In this document: positions 1 to 8,423 of the stretch, piece by piece | How the letters are laid out: the number at the start of each line of letters is the position of its first letter | How positions within the stretch are numbered: the first letter of the stretch is position 1 | Assembly (NCBI RefSeq): GCF_004403515.1 | Contig: NZ_SOHH01000064.1 | Location: 71,989-135,988 of the forward strand | From: Cryobacterium fucosi | GTDB taxonomy: Bacteria; Actinomycetota; Actinomycetes; Actinomycetales; Microbacteriaceae | Direction of reading: 5' to 3' | Length of the DNA: 64,000 nt | Made by a program: the position numbers and the translations under genes | The notes under the pieces: model-generated | What the model saw: only the letters and a program-made list of their open reading frames with translations | The model's database searches: none | What the model was told of the DNA's origin: nothing

Positions 1-1
1 C

Positions 2-361
2 GCGTCGCTCGTCATCGCGGCGATGATCGGCCCCCGGGCGTTCGTGCTGCTCCGCGACGTCGTGCGGGTGCTGAGCGAGTCAGCCCCCGTCGACACGGAT
101 GTCACGGAGATCCGCCGGCACCTGCTGGAGACGGCCGGGGTGGTCGCCGTGCACGACGTGCACGTCTGGGCCATCACATCGGGCGCGCACGTCTTCAGCG
201 CCCACGTGGTGGTGGAACCGGCGGTGCTCCAGTCGGGAGGATCCGGAGAACTGCTCGATGCCCTCTCCGCCTGCCTCGCCGAGCACTTCGACGTCGATCA
301 CTCGACCTTCCAGCTCGAGCCGGCGGAGCACGCCGCGCACGAGGACTACCCGCACCTCTGA
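2..361 (+). CDS. Cation diffusion facilitator family transporter, C-terminal part (5' end outside window)
   Basis: This is the last 119 codons of a cation efflux protein that pumps divalent metals such as zinc or cobalt out of the cytoplasm in exchange for protons. The frame is open from the first bases of the window, so the gene begins upstream. What is seen is the end of a membrane segment (ASLVIAAMIGPRAFVLLRD) followed by the cytoplasmic regulatory domain with the family pattern VVAVHDVHVWAITSG and alternating strands. The histidine-rich tail (AEHAAHEDYPHL) could bind metal. The N-terminal membrane domain with the metal site is not visible, so metal specificity cannot be judged. Confidence 0.85.
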   Translation, partial: ASLVIAAMIGPRAFVLLRDVVRVLSESAPVDTDVTEIRRHLLETAGVVAVHDVHVWAITSGAHVFSAHVVVEPAVLQSGGSGELLDALSACLAEHFDVDHSTFQLEPAEHAAHEDYPHL

Positions 362-401
362 TCCGACAATGCGAGCGGTGCAGGCCGATCGCGTCGGACG
401 G

Positions 402-1160
402 TCAGGAGTCGTGCTTGTGGTGGCCTTCGAAGACGTCGGGGTCGAGCACCAGACTCTCGGTGGCGGTGGTCACGCCGGCGCGGGTGGCACGACGGGCCTT
501 CACGGTGGCCTGCACGTAGTGGAACACGGTGGGAATCAGCGTGATCAGGACCGCGCCGAGCAGGATCACATCGATGTATTGGCTGACGAAGTCACGCACG
601 GGCGGGATATAGCCGAGGAAGAAGCCCGCATAGGTCACCCCGACGCCCCAGAGCAGGGCGCCGGCGAGGTTGTACATCGAATACCGGCGGTAGTTCATCC
701 GCCCCACGCCGGCGGCCACGGGGGCGAAGGTTCGCACGATCGGCACGAAACGGGCGACGATCACGGCGAAGCCGCCGAATCGCTCGAAGAACGCATTGGT
801 GCGCTCGACGTTTTTCACGCTGAACAAGCCTGATTCCTTGCGCTCGAACACGCGCGGCCCGAACTTGCGGCCAATCAGGTAACCGCATTCGCCGCCGACG
901 AACGCGGCGAAGCCGATGGCCAGGGCCACCCACCAGATATCGATCTGGATGGTGCCGTTGAAGGTCAGGATGCCGGTGATCACCAGCAGGGTGTCGCCGG
1001 GGAAGAGGAAACCGACCAGGAGGCCGGTCTCGGCGAAGATGATCGCGCAGACGCCGAGCAGGGCCCAGGCGCCGAACCCGTCGATCAGGTACTTGGGGTC
1101 AAGCCACGGGATGAGGGCCGTGTGAATCGACGCGGTGTGAACCAAGGCGGTGTGAATCAC
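402..1160 (-). CDS. DedA family membrane protein
   Basis: A 252-residue integral membrane protein of the DedA/SNARE-associated family, thought to act in lipid carrier handling and membrane homeostasis. Family landmarks are the re-entrant motif with FLFPGDTLLVITGIL, a second conserved block GECGYLIGRKFGP, and RFVPIVRTFAPVAAGVGRM, followed by C-terminal membrane helices. The start is GTG at 1160 with GGAG eight bases upstream. The N-terminus is odd: a 15-base unit repeated three times encodes the run IHTALVHTASIHTALIP before the first helix. The gene is convergent with the cation transporter. The exact substrate is unknown, as for most members. Confidence 0.9.
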   Translation of the reverse strand: MIHTALVHTASIHTALIPWLDPKYLIDGFGAWALLGVCAIIFAETGLLVGFLFPGDTLLVITGILTFNGTIQIDIWWVALAIGFAAFVGGECGYLIGRKFGPRVFERKESGLFSVKNVERTNAFFERFGGFAVIVARFVPIVRTFAPVAAGVGRMNYRRYSMYNLAGALLWGVGVTYAGFFLGYIPPVRDFVSQYIDVILLGAVLITLIPTVFHYVQATVKARRATRAGVTTATESLVLDPDVFEGHHKHDS

Positions 1161-1325
1161 GAATGAGTCTCCAGTCGGTGGCCTGGGCGGCCGGGCGGCG
1201 GTAATCGTGGGGCGGTGATCGTGGGTGCTGTGGTACAGGGTATCCCCAGATTACGGGAGAACACCGTATGCGCCGGTCACCGGGCATCAAACCTCGGGGC
1301 GACGTCATCCGACGCATTGTTCACG

Positions 1326-1407
1326 TGCGGGAGAGGGGACTTGAACCCCCACGCTCGAAAGCACAGGAACCTAAATCCTGCGTGTCTGCCAATTTCACCA
1401 CTCCCGC
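1326..1407 (-). tRNA. tRNA-Leu (anticodon UAG)
   Basis: Reading the minus strand gives a complete cloverleaf of 82 bases. The acceptor stem GCGGGAG pairs with CTCCCGC; the D-arm contains GTGAAATTGGCAGAC; the anticodon stem GCAGGA/TCCTGT holds loop TTTAGGT with anticodon TAG; there is a class II variable arm; and the T-arm is GGGGGTTCAAGTCCCCT. The discriminator base is A, as required for leucine. The CCA end is not encoded. It lies between the DedA gene and the LysR gene in a stretch with no other gene. Confidence 0.95.
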
Positions 1408-1477
1408 GACTGCGGTTCCAGTGTAGTTCGTGCGCCGGGGGCCGGCCGCTGCCGGTCCCGTCTGGAGCGGAGGCCGG

Positions 1478-2408
1478 TCAGGCCGGGGACGGGCGGCCGT
1501 GCAGAGCCTGCCGGAAGGAGTCGACCTGATGCCGCAACGCCGCGACCAGGGTGGCCACGGCCGGTTGGTGCAGGGACTCGGGGCGGAGCACCATCCAGTA
1601 CTGCAGCTGCTCGTTGAACTGGGCGGGGAGCAGCCGCACCAGGTCGGGGTGCCGGTCGGCCATGAAGCACGGGAGGAAGCCGATGCCGGCGCCGGCGCGG
1701 GTCGCCTCAACGTGCACGAAGACGTTGGTCGAGCTGAGCGAGGCCCGCATCGACGGGACCAGCCGGCGTGGGGCATCCAGATCGTCCACCAGCAGCATCG
1801 AATCGACGAAATAGACCAGCGGATGCTGCGTGAGCTCGGCCACGGTCGCCGGGGTTCCCTTCTCGGCGAGATAGGCGCGCGACGCGTACATGCCGAGCCG
1901 GTAGTGGCCGAGCCTTACGGCCTCGGCCCGGTGCACCTGCGGTTCGCCGACCACCACCTCGATGTCGAGGCCGGAGCGATGCTGGAGGGCACGCCGAGTC
2001 ACCGTGACGATCTCCACCCGGAGATTCGGGTGGGTGCGCTGCAGGGCGGCGACGGCCGGGGCTGCGATGTAGGCGCTGAAGCCGTCGGTCGCCGACATGC
2101 GCACGACACCGGACAACTGGCCCAGCTGACCGGCCGGCCCGTTCAGCACGGCCACGGCGGCTTCGACGTTCTCGGCCGCGTTGAAGGCCCGCTTGCCCAG
2201 CTCCGTCAGCTCCCAGCCCCCCCACGGTGTGCGAGAGCACACGCCCGTCGAGGGCCTTCTCCAGGGCGGTGATCCGGCGTGCGACCGTGGTGTGGTTCAG
2301 CCCGAGGCTGTCGGCCGCGGCGGTGTACCGACCGGTGCGGGCGACCGCGAGTAACACCAGGAGGTCGTCGGGATTGGGTGACGGCGGCGGCGCTGCGGCG
2401 AGGGACAT
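1478..2408 (-). pseudogene. LysR-family transcriptional regulator, frameshifted
   Basis: A LysR-type activator or repressor split between two reading frames. The N-terminal winged helix-turn-helix (PDDLLVLLAVARTGRYTAAADSLGLNHTTVARRIT) is read in one frame from ATG at 2408, or from an upstream ATG at 2447. The effector-binding domain (ELTELGKRAF onward, ending HGRPSPA) continues in another frame. The frames cross at a run of seven C on the plus strand, 2217-2223. Removing one base restores a protein of about 309 residues, the normal family length. It is divergent from the 3-hydroxybutyrate symporter and dehydrogenase, which it would be expected to control. Either the regulator is broken or the run is a sequencing error; I cannot tell which. 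Confidence 0.85.
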
Positions 2409-2418
2409 ATCTGCAATT

Positions 2419-2456
2419 ATGCACACGACATCTGTAGAAGTGGTCATTGATGCACA
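2419..2456. promoter_or_regulatory. Candidate LysR operator: paired ATGCACA repeats
   Basis: Two direct copies of ATGCACA start at 2419 and 2450, 31 bases or about three helical turns apart, in the divergent region between the LysR gene and the MHS transporter. The first copy also belongs to an imperfect palindrome, TGCAATTATGCA at 2412-2423. The spacing and position suit a LysR-type site, but assignment to this regulator is inference. Confidence 0.4.
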
Positions 2457-2554
2457 GAAGGTCTCCGGGAATACTCAGTGGAGCCGTGTTGGGTGGAACT
2501 CGACCCGCGGTCATCGACCACCAAGTGTCAGCGACGACACCGAAGGAGACAGAC

Positions 2555-3961
2555 ATGAGCGTCAATCAACGCGTCGGAGCCGGGAAGCCGGGAACGAGCG
2601 GGTCTGGTCAGGACAGTCCGGAGGAGAAGTCGGGGCTGCGCAAGATCGTGGCGGCGTCGATGGTCGGCACGATCGTGGAATGGTACGAGTTCTTCCTCTA
2701 CGCCACGGCGGCCAGCCTCGTCTTCGGCAAGTTCTTCTTCCCCAACGCGGGCAGCGAACTGGACGGCATCATCGCCGCATTCCTCACCTACGCCGTCGGC
2801 TTCATCGCCCGCCCGCTCGGCGGCATCGTCTTCGGCCAGATCGGAGACCGGCTCGGACGCAAGCACACCCTCCAGGTCACGATCATCCTGGTCGGTGCGG
2901 CCACGTTCCTGATGGGCTGCCTGCCCGGCTTCAACAGCATCGGCTACTGGGCGCCCGCGCTGCTCGTCGTCCTGCGCTTCATCCAGGGCTTCGCGGTCGG
3001 CGGCGAATGGGGCGGCGCCGTGCTGCTCGTGGCCGAGCACAGCCCGAACAAGACCCGTGGTTTCTGGTCGAGCTGGCCGCAGGCGGCCGTGCCGGTCGGC
3101 AACCTGCTCGCCACCCTCGTGCTGCTGACCATGTCCTGGATCCTGCCCGCCGAGCAGTTCCTCGGCTGGGGCTGGCGGGTGGCCTTCTGGCTCTCCGCGA
3201 TCATCGTGGTGATCGGCTACTACATCCGCACCCACGTCAGCGAGGCGCCGATCTTCCTTGAGGCCCGCGCGCAGGTCGAGGCGGAGAAGGCGATCAGCTA
3301 CGGCGTGATGGAGGTCGTGCGCAAGTATCCGAAGGGAATCCTGGGGGCCATGGGCCTTCGCTTCGCCGAGAACATCCTCTACTACACGATCGTCAGCTTC
3401 TCGATCGTCTATCTGGTCACGGTGCACCAGTACAACACGAGCCAGCTCCTGCTCGCCCTGCTGCTCGCCCACGTCGTGCACTTCCTCGTGATCCCGCAGG
3501 TCGGCCGGCTCTCCGACCGATTCGGACGCAAACCGGTCTACCTCGCCGGGGCCGTGCTCGGATCGACCTGGGCGTTCTTCGCCTTCCCGATGTTCGACAC
3601 CCTCAACCCGGTCGTCATCGTGGCGGCCATCACCATCGGTTTGTGCTTCCACGCTCTGATGTATGCCGGGCAGCCCGCGATCATGGCCGAGATGTTCCCG
3701 ACCCGGATGCGCTACTCCGGGGTGTCCCTCGGCTACCAGGTCACCTCGATCCTCGCCGGCTCGATGGCGCCGATCATCGCCACGGCGCTGCTCCAGCAGT
3801 ACAAGTCCTGGCTGCCGGTGGCGTTCTACCTGGTGATCGCCTGCGCGATCACCGTCGTCGCCGTGGTCACGCTCAAGGAGACCAGGGGAATCTCGCTGCG
3901 CGAGGTCGACGCGGAGGACGCCCGCAAGCACGGCCTGGAGCCGGCGAGGGTCGCCGGCTGA
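2555..3961 (+). CDS. MHS-family (metabolite:proton symporter) MFS transporter
   Basis: A 468-residue proton symporter of the metabolite:H+ branch of the major facilitator superfamily (relatives carry shikimate, alpha-ketoglutarate, proline/betaine and similar acids). The start is ATG at 2555, preceded by GAAGGAGA. The family opening VAASMVGTIVEWYEFFLYATA is followed by FGQIGDRLGRKHTL between helices 2 and 3, RFIQGFAVGGEWGGAVLL in helix 4-5, and the second-half loop VGRLSDRFGRKPVYL. Twelve helices can be counted. Its direct neighbour is 3-hydroxybutyrate dehydrogenase, so the likely cargo is 3-hydroxybutyrate or acetoacetate; this is inference from context. Confidence 0.88.
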   Translation: MSVNQRVGAGKPGTSGSGQDSPEEKSGLRKIVAASMVGTIVEWYEFFLYATAASLVFGKFFFPNAGSELDGIIAAFLTYAVGFIARPLGGIVFGQIGDRLGRKHTLQVTIILVGAATFLMGCLPGFNSIGYWAPALLVVLRFIQGFAVGGEWGGAVLLVAEHSPNKTRGFWSSWPQAAVPVGNLLATLVLLTMSWILPAEQFLGWGWRVAFWLSAIIVVIGYYIRTHVSEAPIFLEARAQVEAEKAISYGVMEVVRKYPKGILGAMGLRFAENILYYTIVSFSIVYLVTVHQYNTSQLLLALLLAHVVHFLVIPQVGRLSDRFGRKPVYLAGAVLGSTWAFFAFPMFDTLNPVVIVAAITIGLCFHALMYAGQPAIMAEMFPTRMRYSGVSLGYQVTSILAGSMAPIIATALLQQYKSWLPVAFYLVIACAITVVAVVTLKETRGISLREVDAEDARKHGLEPARVAG

Positions 3962-4020
3962 CCCTGCCGAGTGACCTGACCCGCACGCCCACGCCAGCCC
4001 GCACCACGAAGGATCACCTG

Positions 4021-4827
4021 ATGACCGCAGCACCAGAGACCGTTTCGCCACCCGACGGGGGCGGGAGCAGACCCCTCGAGGGCCGAAGAGCCCTCGTCAC
4101 CGGGGGAGCGAGCGGAATCGGCGCGGCCACGGTCCGAGCGCTCGCGGCCCGCGGCGCCCATGTCGTGGTGGCCGACATGGACCAGGCCGGTGCCGCATCC
4201 GTCGCCGCGGAGGTCGGCGGGTCGAGCTGGTCGGTGGACCTCCTGGACCCGGCCGCGCTGACCGACTCGGAGCTGGCCCTGCGGTTGGCGGGCGTGGACA
4301 TCTTGGTCAACAACGCGGGAATCCAGACGATCAGCCCTATTCAGGACTTCGACCCGGAGGACTTCCGCCGCATCATCACGCTCATGCTGGAGGTTCCCTT
4401 CCTCTTGATCCGGGCGGCGTTGCCGCAGATGTACGAGCGCGGTTTCGGACGCATCATCAACGTCACCTCGGTGCACGGCATCCGGGCATCGCCGTTCAAG
4501 GCGGCGTATGTCGCGGCCAAGCACGGGCTGGAAGGCCTCTCCAAGGTGACCGCCCTCGAGGGCGGGGAGCACGGGGTGACGAGCAACTGCGTCAGCCCCG
4601 GGTATGTGCGCACGCCCCTGGTCGAGAAGCAAATCAAGGACCAGGCGCTCGTGCACGGCATCCCCGAGGCGGAGGTCCTCGGCCGGATCATGCTGACGGA
4701 GAGCGCCATCAAGCGGCTGGTCGAGCCGGAGGAGGTCGGGTCACTGGTGGCCTGGCTGGCCTCGGCCGACGCTGCCATGGTCACGGGCTCCAGCTACGGG
4801 ATGGACGGCGGCTGGTCCGCCCGCTGA
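4021..4827 (+). CDS. 3-hydroxybutyrate dehydrogenase (short-chain dehydrogenase/reductase)
   Basis: A 268-residue cytoplasmic SDR enzyme predicted to interconvert (R)-3-hydroxybutyrate and acetoacetate with NAD+. The nucleotide-binding motif TGGASGIG is at residues 27-34, NNAG at 97-100, and the catalytic set is S150, Y163 and K167. The substrate-lid signature typical of this enzyme is present: VEKQIKDQALVHGIPEAEVL followed by IKRLVEPEEVGSLVAWL. ATG at 4021 has GAAGGA about eight bases upstream. The gene follows the MHS symporter by 59 bases and is probably co-transcribed. Together the two genes would import and oxidise 3-hydroxybutyrate as a carbon source. Confidence 0.88.
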   Translation: MTAAPETVSPPDGGGSRPLEGRRALVTGGASGIGAATVRALAARGAHVVVADMDQAGAASVAAEVGGSSWSVDLLDPAALTDSELALRLAGVDILVNNAGIQTISPIQDFDPEDFRRIITLMLEVPFLLIRAALPQMYERGFGRIINVTSVHGIRASPFKAAYVAAKHGLEGLSKVTALEGGEHGVTSNCVSPGYVRTPLVEKQIKDQALVHGIPEAEVLGRIMLTESAIKRLVEPEEVGSLVAWLASADAAMVTGSSYGMDGGWSAR

Positions 4828-4871
4828 GTTCCGGGTAGCTCCGCCCAGGCGATCCTCGCCCAGCCAGGCCC

Positions 4872-5114
4872 GGTGGTCGAGCGTGTCGAGGCCTCGCTCC
4901 CTGCCGCGGTGGTCGAGCTTGTCGAGGCCTCGCGACGGATCGCCAAGTCCCGGAATCGAGTAAGTAGGCCGCAGATGTGGAGCGGCCCCATAGGATGCCG
5001 AACCGGTCTCGACGGGCTCGACCACCGGGTCTCGACGGGCTCGACCACCGGGTCTCGACGGGCTCGACCACCGGGTCTCGACGGGCTCGACCACCGGGTC
5101 TCGACGACGGGCTG
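4872..5114. repeat. Intergenic TCGAC-type repeat cluster 1 (two inverted copies, then tandem 23-base units)
   Basis: The 333 bases between the dehydrogenase and the pilus ATPase hold no gene. Two copies in reverse orientation (GGTGGTCGAGCNTGTCGAGG) lie near 4872-4893 and 4908-4929. From 5005 a 23-base unit beginning GGTCTCGACGGGCTCGACC is repeated four times exactly (5005, 5028, 5051, 5074), with a fifth degenerate copy at 5097. The same unit recurs at 16228, 31196 and 51605. There are no unique spacers, so it is not a CRISPR array. Confidence 0.95.
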
Positions 5115-5160
5115 TGGATAAGTTCTCCGGCGCATCGCCCCGGTGGACCATCATTCAGGG

Positions 5161-6399
5161 ATGAGCGAGGCCGTGCGCATCATCACCGAGCAGGTCCGGA
5201 CCCGGGTGCGCCGCGACGGCGTCGATCTCTCGACCGACCTGTTGCTGGCCGAGAAGTACGTGCACGACGAGCTGCAGCGCTACAGCGAGCGGGCCCTCGG
5301 CTCCTCCCTGCCCCTCATCCACGACGAGCGCCAGGCGGCCAGGGAGGTGGTGGCGTCGCTGACCGGTTTCGGCGCCCTCCAGCCGTTCCTCGACGACCCG
5401 GGCATCGAGGAGATCTGGATCAACGCGCCGTCACGGGTGTTCGTGGCCCGCGACGGGGTGCCGGAACTGACGGACATGGTGCTCTCCGAGCGGGAGGTAC
5501 GGGACCTGGTCGAACGGATGCTGCAGGCATCCGGCCGTCGGGTGGACCTTTCTTCCCCGTTCGTCGATGCGTCCCTGCCGGACGGCTCGCGGCTGCACGT
5601 GGTCATCCCGGACATCACCCGCAGGCACTGGGCAGTGAACATCCGCAAGTTCACCCGGCGCATCCGGGACCTGAACCAGTTGGTCGGACTGGGGTCGCTC
5701 ACCCAGCAGGCGTCGGAATTCCTGCGGATGTGCGTTCTGTCAGGGCAGAACATCCTCGTCTCCGGCGCGACACAGACCGGCAAGACCACCATGCTCAACG
5801 CCCTCCTCACGGCCACCCGCCGCAACGAGCGGATCGTGACGGTGGAGGAGACCTTCGAGCTCGACCTCGCCGCCCGCGACGTCGTGGCCATGCAGTGCCG
5901 CCAGCCGAGCCTCGAGGGAACCGGCGAGATCACCCTGCGCCGGCTGATCAAGGAGTCCCTGCGGATGCGGCCCGACCGCCTCATCGTCGGCGAGGTGCGC
6001 GAGGCGGAGAGCCTTGACCTGTTGATCGCCCTGAACAGCGGGCTGCCGGGGATGTGCTCGATCCACGCCAACAGCGCCCGGGATGCCCTGGCCAAGCTGT
6101 CCACGCTCCCGCTCCTGGCCGGTCGCAACATCGACTCGGCGTTCGTGCTGCCGACCGTTGCGGGCTGCATCGACATCGTGGTGCACTGCGAAATCGACCG
6201 GCATGGCCGTCGCCGCGTCATCGAGATCCTGGCGCCAAGCGGTCGGCTTGCCGGCCCCGTGATCGAGGCGAGCCCCATCTTCCTCATCCAGGGCGGAACG
6301 CTCACGGCGACCGGCGGTCACCCCGGAAAGCTCACGAAGTTCCTGGCTGCGGGACTCGACCCCGCCATTGTGCTGCGTGCGGGTGCGGGTGCGGCATGA
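5161..6399 (+). CDS. CpaF/TadA-type pilus assembly ATPase
   Basis: A 412-residue cytoplasmic ATPase that powers assembly or retraction of a Tad/Flp pilus. The N-terminal domain (EIWINAPSRVFVARDGVPEL) precedes the RecA-like core. Walker A GATQTGKTT is at residues 202-210, the Asp-box follows in RIVTVEETFELDL, Walker B RLIVGEVREAESLDLL is near residue 275, and the His box is SIHANSARDAL. The chosen start is ATG at 5161; an in-frame GTG at 5143 is possible, and neither has a good ribosome site. It opens a tight operon, with its stop overlapping tadB by four bases. A TadZ/CpaE gene, usually found just upstream, is absent here. Confidence 0.92.
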   Translation: MSEAVRIITEQVRTRVRRDGVDLSTDLLLAEKYVHDELQRYSERALGSSLPLIHDERQAAREVVASLTGFGALQPFLDDPGIEEIWINAPSRVFVARDGVPELTDMVLSEREVRDLVERMLQASGRRVDLSSPFVDASLPDGSRLHVVIPDITRRHWAVNIRKFTRRIRDLNQLVGLGSLTQQASEFLRMCVLSGQNILVSGATQTGKTTMLNALLTATRRNERIVTVEETFELDLAARDVVAMQCRQPSLEGTGEITLRRLIKESLRMRPDRLIVGEVREAESLDLLIALNSGLPGMCSIHANSARDALAKLSTLPLLAGRNIDSAFVLPTVAGCIDIVVHCEIDRHGRRRVIEILAPSGRLAGPVIEASPIFLIQGGTLTATGGHPGKLTKFLAAGLDPAIVLRAGAGAA

Positions 6400-7259
6400 C
6401 CATAGTTCTCGGGAGCCTGCTCGGTGCCGGCCTGCTGCTGGTGGCATCGCCGTTCCTCTGGCCGAGTCGCGGGGCGGCAGATCCCGGGCGGGGCAGGGCT
6501 CGCGGAGCCTTCCGGGCGGACCTGGCCCAGGCAGGCCTGGGCGCGCTTCCGCTGCCGGCATTCGCGGCGATTTCCCTTGTCCTCGGGGTGGCCGGCTTCG
6601 CGCTCGCCGAGGCGCTCCTCGGCATCGGGGCGCTATCGATCGTCGCGGGGCTGGGCGGCATCGCCTTGCCCGTGCTGGTTGTCTCCTGGCGCGCGCGGGC
6701 AGCGCGCCGGGCGAACCATACGGTCTGGCCCGACGTCGTCGACCATCTCGTCTCCGCGGTGCGGTCGGGCCTGGCCCTCCCCGACAGCGTGAGCAGCCTG
6801 GCGGATGCCGGCCCGGCAGCGACCAGGGCCGCGTTCGCGGCGTTCGCCGGGGACTACCGGTCCACCGGGAATTTCGCCTACGCCGTGGACCGGCTGAAGG
6901 AGTCCCTGGCCGACCCGGTCGCCGATCGCATCCTCGAAACCCTGCGGATGGCCAGGGAGGTCGGCGGCAGCGACCTCACGATCGTGCTCCGCAGCCTTGC
7001 GGCCTGGCTCCGGCAGGATGCGGCCATCCGGGCCGAGGTCGAGGCCCGCCAGTCGTGGGTGGTGAATGCCGCACGGCTGGGAGTGGCGGCGCCATGGGTG
7101 ATCCTGTTGCTCCTCGGGTCGCGGCCGGAGGCGGCCGTCGCGTACAACACCAGTGCCGGCGTGGCCGTCGTGCTCGGCGGCCTCGGCATGTCGGTCGTGG
7201 CCTACCGGGTGATGGTGGCCCTGGGCCGGCTCCCGGAGGAACGCCGGTGGTTCCGGTGA
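6396..7259 (+). CDS. TadB-like pilus assembly membrane protein (type II secretion F domain)
   Basis: A 287-residue inner-membrane platform protein. ATG at 6396 overlaps the ATPase stop (ATGA), implying translational coupling. The N-terminus has a membrane segment (IVLGSLLGAGLLLVASPFLW) and then a pair of helices near residues 55-110. The T2SF domain follows with VDHLVSAVRSGLALPDSVSSL and ILETLRMAREVGGSDLTIVL, and two final helices. With the next gene it would form the membrane base that the ATPase acts on. The end overlaps the following frame. Confidence 0.88.
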   Translation: MTIVLGSLLGAGLLLVASPFLWPSRGAADPGRGRARGAFRADLAQAGLGALPLPAFAAISLVLGVAGFALAEALLGIGALSIVAGLGGIALPVLVVSWRARAARRANHTVWPDVVDHLVSAVRSGLALPDSVSSLADAGPAATRAAFAAFAGDYRSTGNFAYAVDRLKESLADPVADRILETLRMAREVGGSDLTIVLRSLAAWLRQDAAIRAEVEARQSWVVNAARLGVAAPWVILLLLGSRPEAAVAYNTSAGVAVVLGGLGMSVVAYRVMVALGRLPEERRWFR

Positions 7260-8194
7260 GTGCGCCGCTGGCGTGGGGCCTGCTGTGCGGCTGCGCGCTG
7301 GGGATCGGCCTGTGGTCGATGGTGAGCACGATCCCGCGTCTGAGCCGGCCTCGACTCGTGCACAGGCTCGCCCCGTACATCCTGGACGTGTCCGCCGAGG
7401 CTCGCGCCTTCGTCGGCCGAAGGTCGGTAGACCCGATCCCCGTGCTCGGAACCCTGTTCGCCCCGGCGTTCGGCTCCCTCAAACGGCTACTCGGGGCCGT
7501 GCTCGGTGGTGCGGACGGGATCGAGCGGCGCCTGCGCCAGTCCGGGGCGGATCACAGCGTCGATCGATTCCGGTCAGAGCAGGTGGTCTGGGCGCTTGTC
7601 GCCTTCGGGCTGGGCGGCGGTCTCGTCATCGCGCTGCCGGCCTTCCGCTCGGTGCCCGTGGGGGTGCCGGTCGCCCTGCCAGTGCTGGCCGGCCTCTGCG
7701 GCGCCCTGGCGAGGGACTGGTTCCTGACCCGCGCGGCGGGAGCCCGGCTGGCGCGGATGCAGAGCGAGTTGCCGACGATTCTGGAGTTCCTCACGCTCTC
7801 CTTGTCGGCGGGCGAGGGAATCCTGGATTCGCTCGCGCGGGTGTCTCGCACGAGCACGGGGGAGCTGTCGCGCGAATTCGCCGGCGTTGTCGCCGATGTG
7901 CGGATCGGCGTGCCGCTGCACTCCGCGTTGCGATCGATGTCCGGTCGCCTTCACCTTCCGGCGGTGACCCGTCTCGTCGACCAGGTCTCCGGCGCGCTGG
8001 ACCGAGGCACGCCCCTGGCCGAGGTTCTGCGGGCCCAGGCGCAGGACTCACGGGACAGTGCCAAGCGGGAGTTGTTGGAGGTGGCCGGCAAGAAGGAGGT
8101 GGCAATGCTCGTGCCCCTGGTCTTCCTCATTCTTCCCCTGACCATCCTGTTCGCGGTCTTCCCCGGCCTGTTCATCCTGCAATCGGGTTTCTGA
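7247..8194 (+). CDS. TadC-like pilus assembly membrane protein (type II secretion F domain)
   Basis: A 315-residue partner of TadB. The start is chosen as GTG at 7247 because GGAGGA at 7235-7240 lies six bases upstream; it overlaps the end of tadB by 13 bases. A second GTG at 7256 is possible but badly spaced. Helices occur near residues 7-25 and 115-155. The T2SF domain carries LPTILEFLTLSLSAGEGILDSL and ELLEVAGKKEVAMLVPLVFL, and a terminal helix LTILFAVFPGLFILQSGF. The arrangement ATPase-TadB-TadC is standard for Tad loci in Gram-positive bacteria. Confidence 0.88.
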   Translation: MVPVSAPLAWGLLCGCALGIGLWSMVSTIPRLSRPRLVHRLAPYILDVSAEARAFVGRRSVDPIPVLGTLFAPAFGSLKRLLGAVLGGADGIERRLRQSGADHSVDRFRSEQVVWALVAFGLGGGLVIALPAFRSVPVGVPVALPVLAGLCGALARDWFLTRAAGARLARMQSELPTILEFLTLSLSAGEGILDSLARVSRTSTGELSREFAGVVADVRIGVPLHSALRSMSGRLHLPAVTRLVDQVSGALDRGTPLAEVLRAQAQDSRDSAKRELLEVAGKKEVAMLVPLVFLILPLTILFAVFPGLFILQSGF

Positions 8195-8237
8195 TCCACC
8201 ATCCCACCGAGTGATTTCCACGGAAAAGAGGAGCATG

Positions 8238-8414
8238 ATGACCACATTGCGGCGGCGTTTCCGGGCCCTGTGGAGCGACGACACCGGGGACGTCCCGGGC
8301 TGGGTCCTGATCACATTGATGACCGCGGGCCTGGTCATCATCATCTGGGGTCTGGCCGGCCCCGCCCTGAGCGGGGTGTTCCAGCAAGCAATCGACCGCG
8401 TCAGCGGTTTCTGA
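8238..8414 (+). CDS. Small Flp-pilin-like membrane peptide
   Basis: A 58-residue peptide with a basic N-terminus (TTLRRRFRALW), a short acidic/glycine stretch (SDDTGDVPGW) and one hydrophobic helix at residues 22-45. ATG at 8238 has GAGGAG at 8228-8233, four bases upstream; an adjacent ATG at 8235 is too close to the ribosome site. Position after TadC and size identify it as the probable main pilin. It is unusual in lacking the glutamate normally found five residues after the prepilin cleavage site. Function is inferred from context. Confidence 0.7.
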   Translation: MTTLRRRFRALWSDDTGDVPGWVLITLMTAGLVIIIWGLAGPALSGVFQQAIDRVSGF

Positions 8415-8423
8415 CCGCGGATC

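Noticed and set aside
2217-2223. Programmed frameshifting in the LysR gene
   Set aside because: LysR regulators are not known to use it, and no stimulatory structure is evident; mutation or sequencing error is simpler.
2528-4051. Long minus-strand open frame opposite the MHS transporter
   Set aside because: Composition is typical of an antisense shadow in high-GC DNA; the plus-strand frame has clear transporter motifs.
5005-5114. Possible CRISPR array in tandem 23-base units
   Set aside because: Units are directly adjacent with no unique spacers and no cas genes are nearby.
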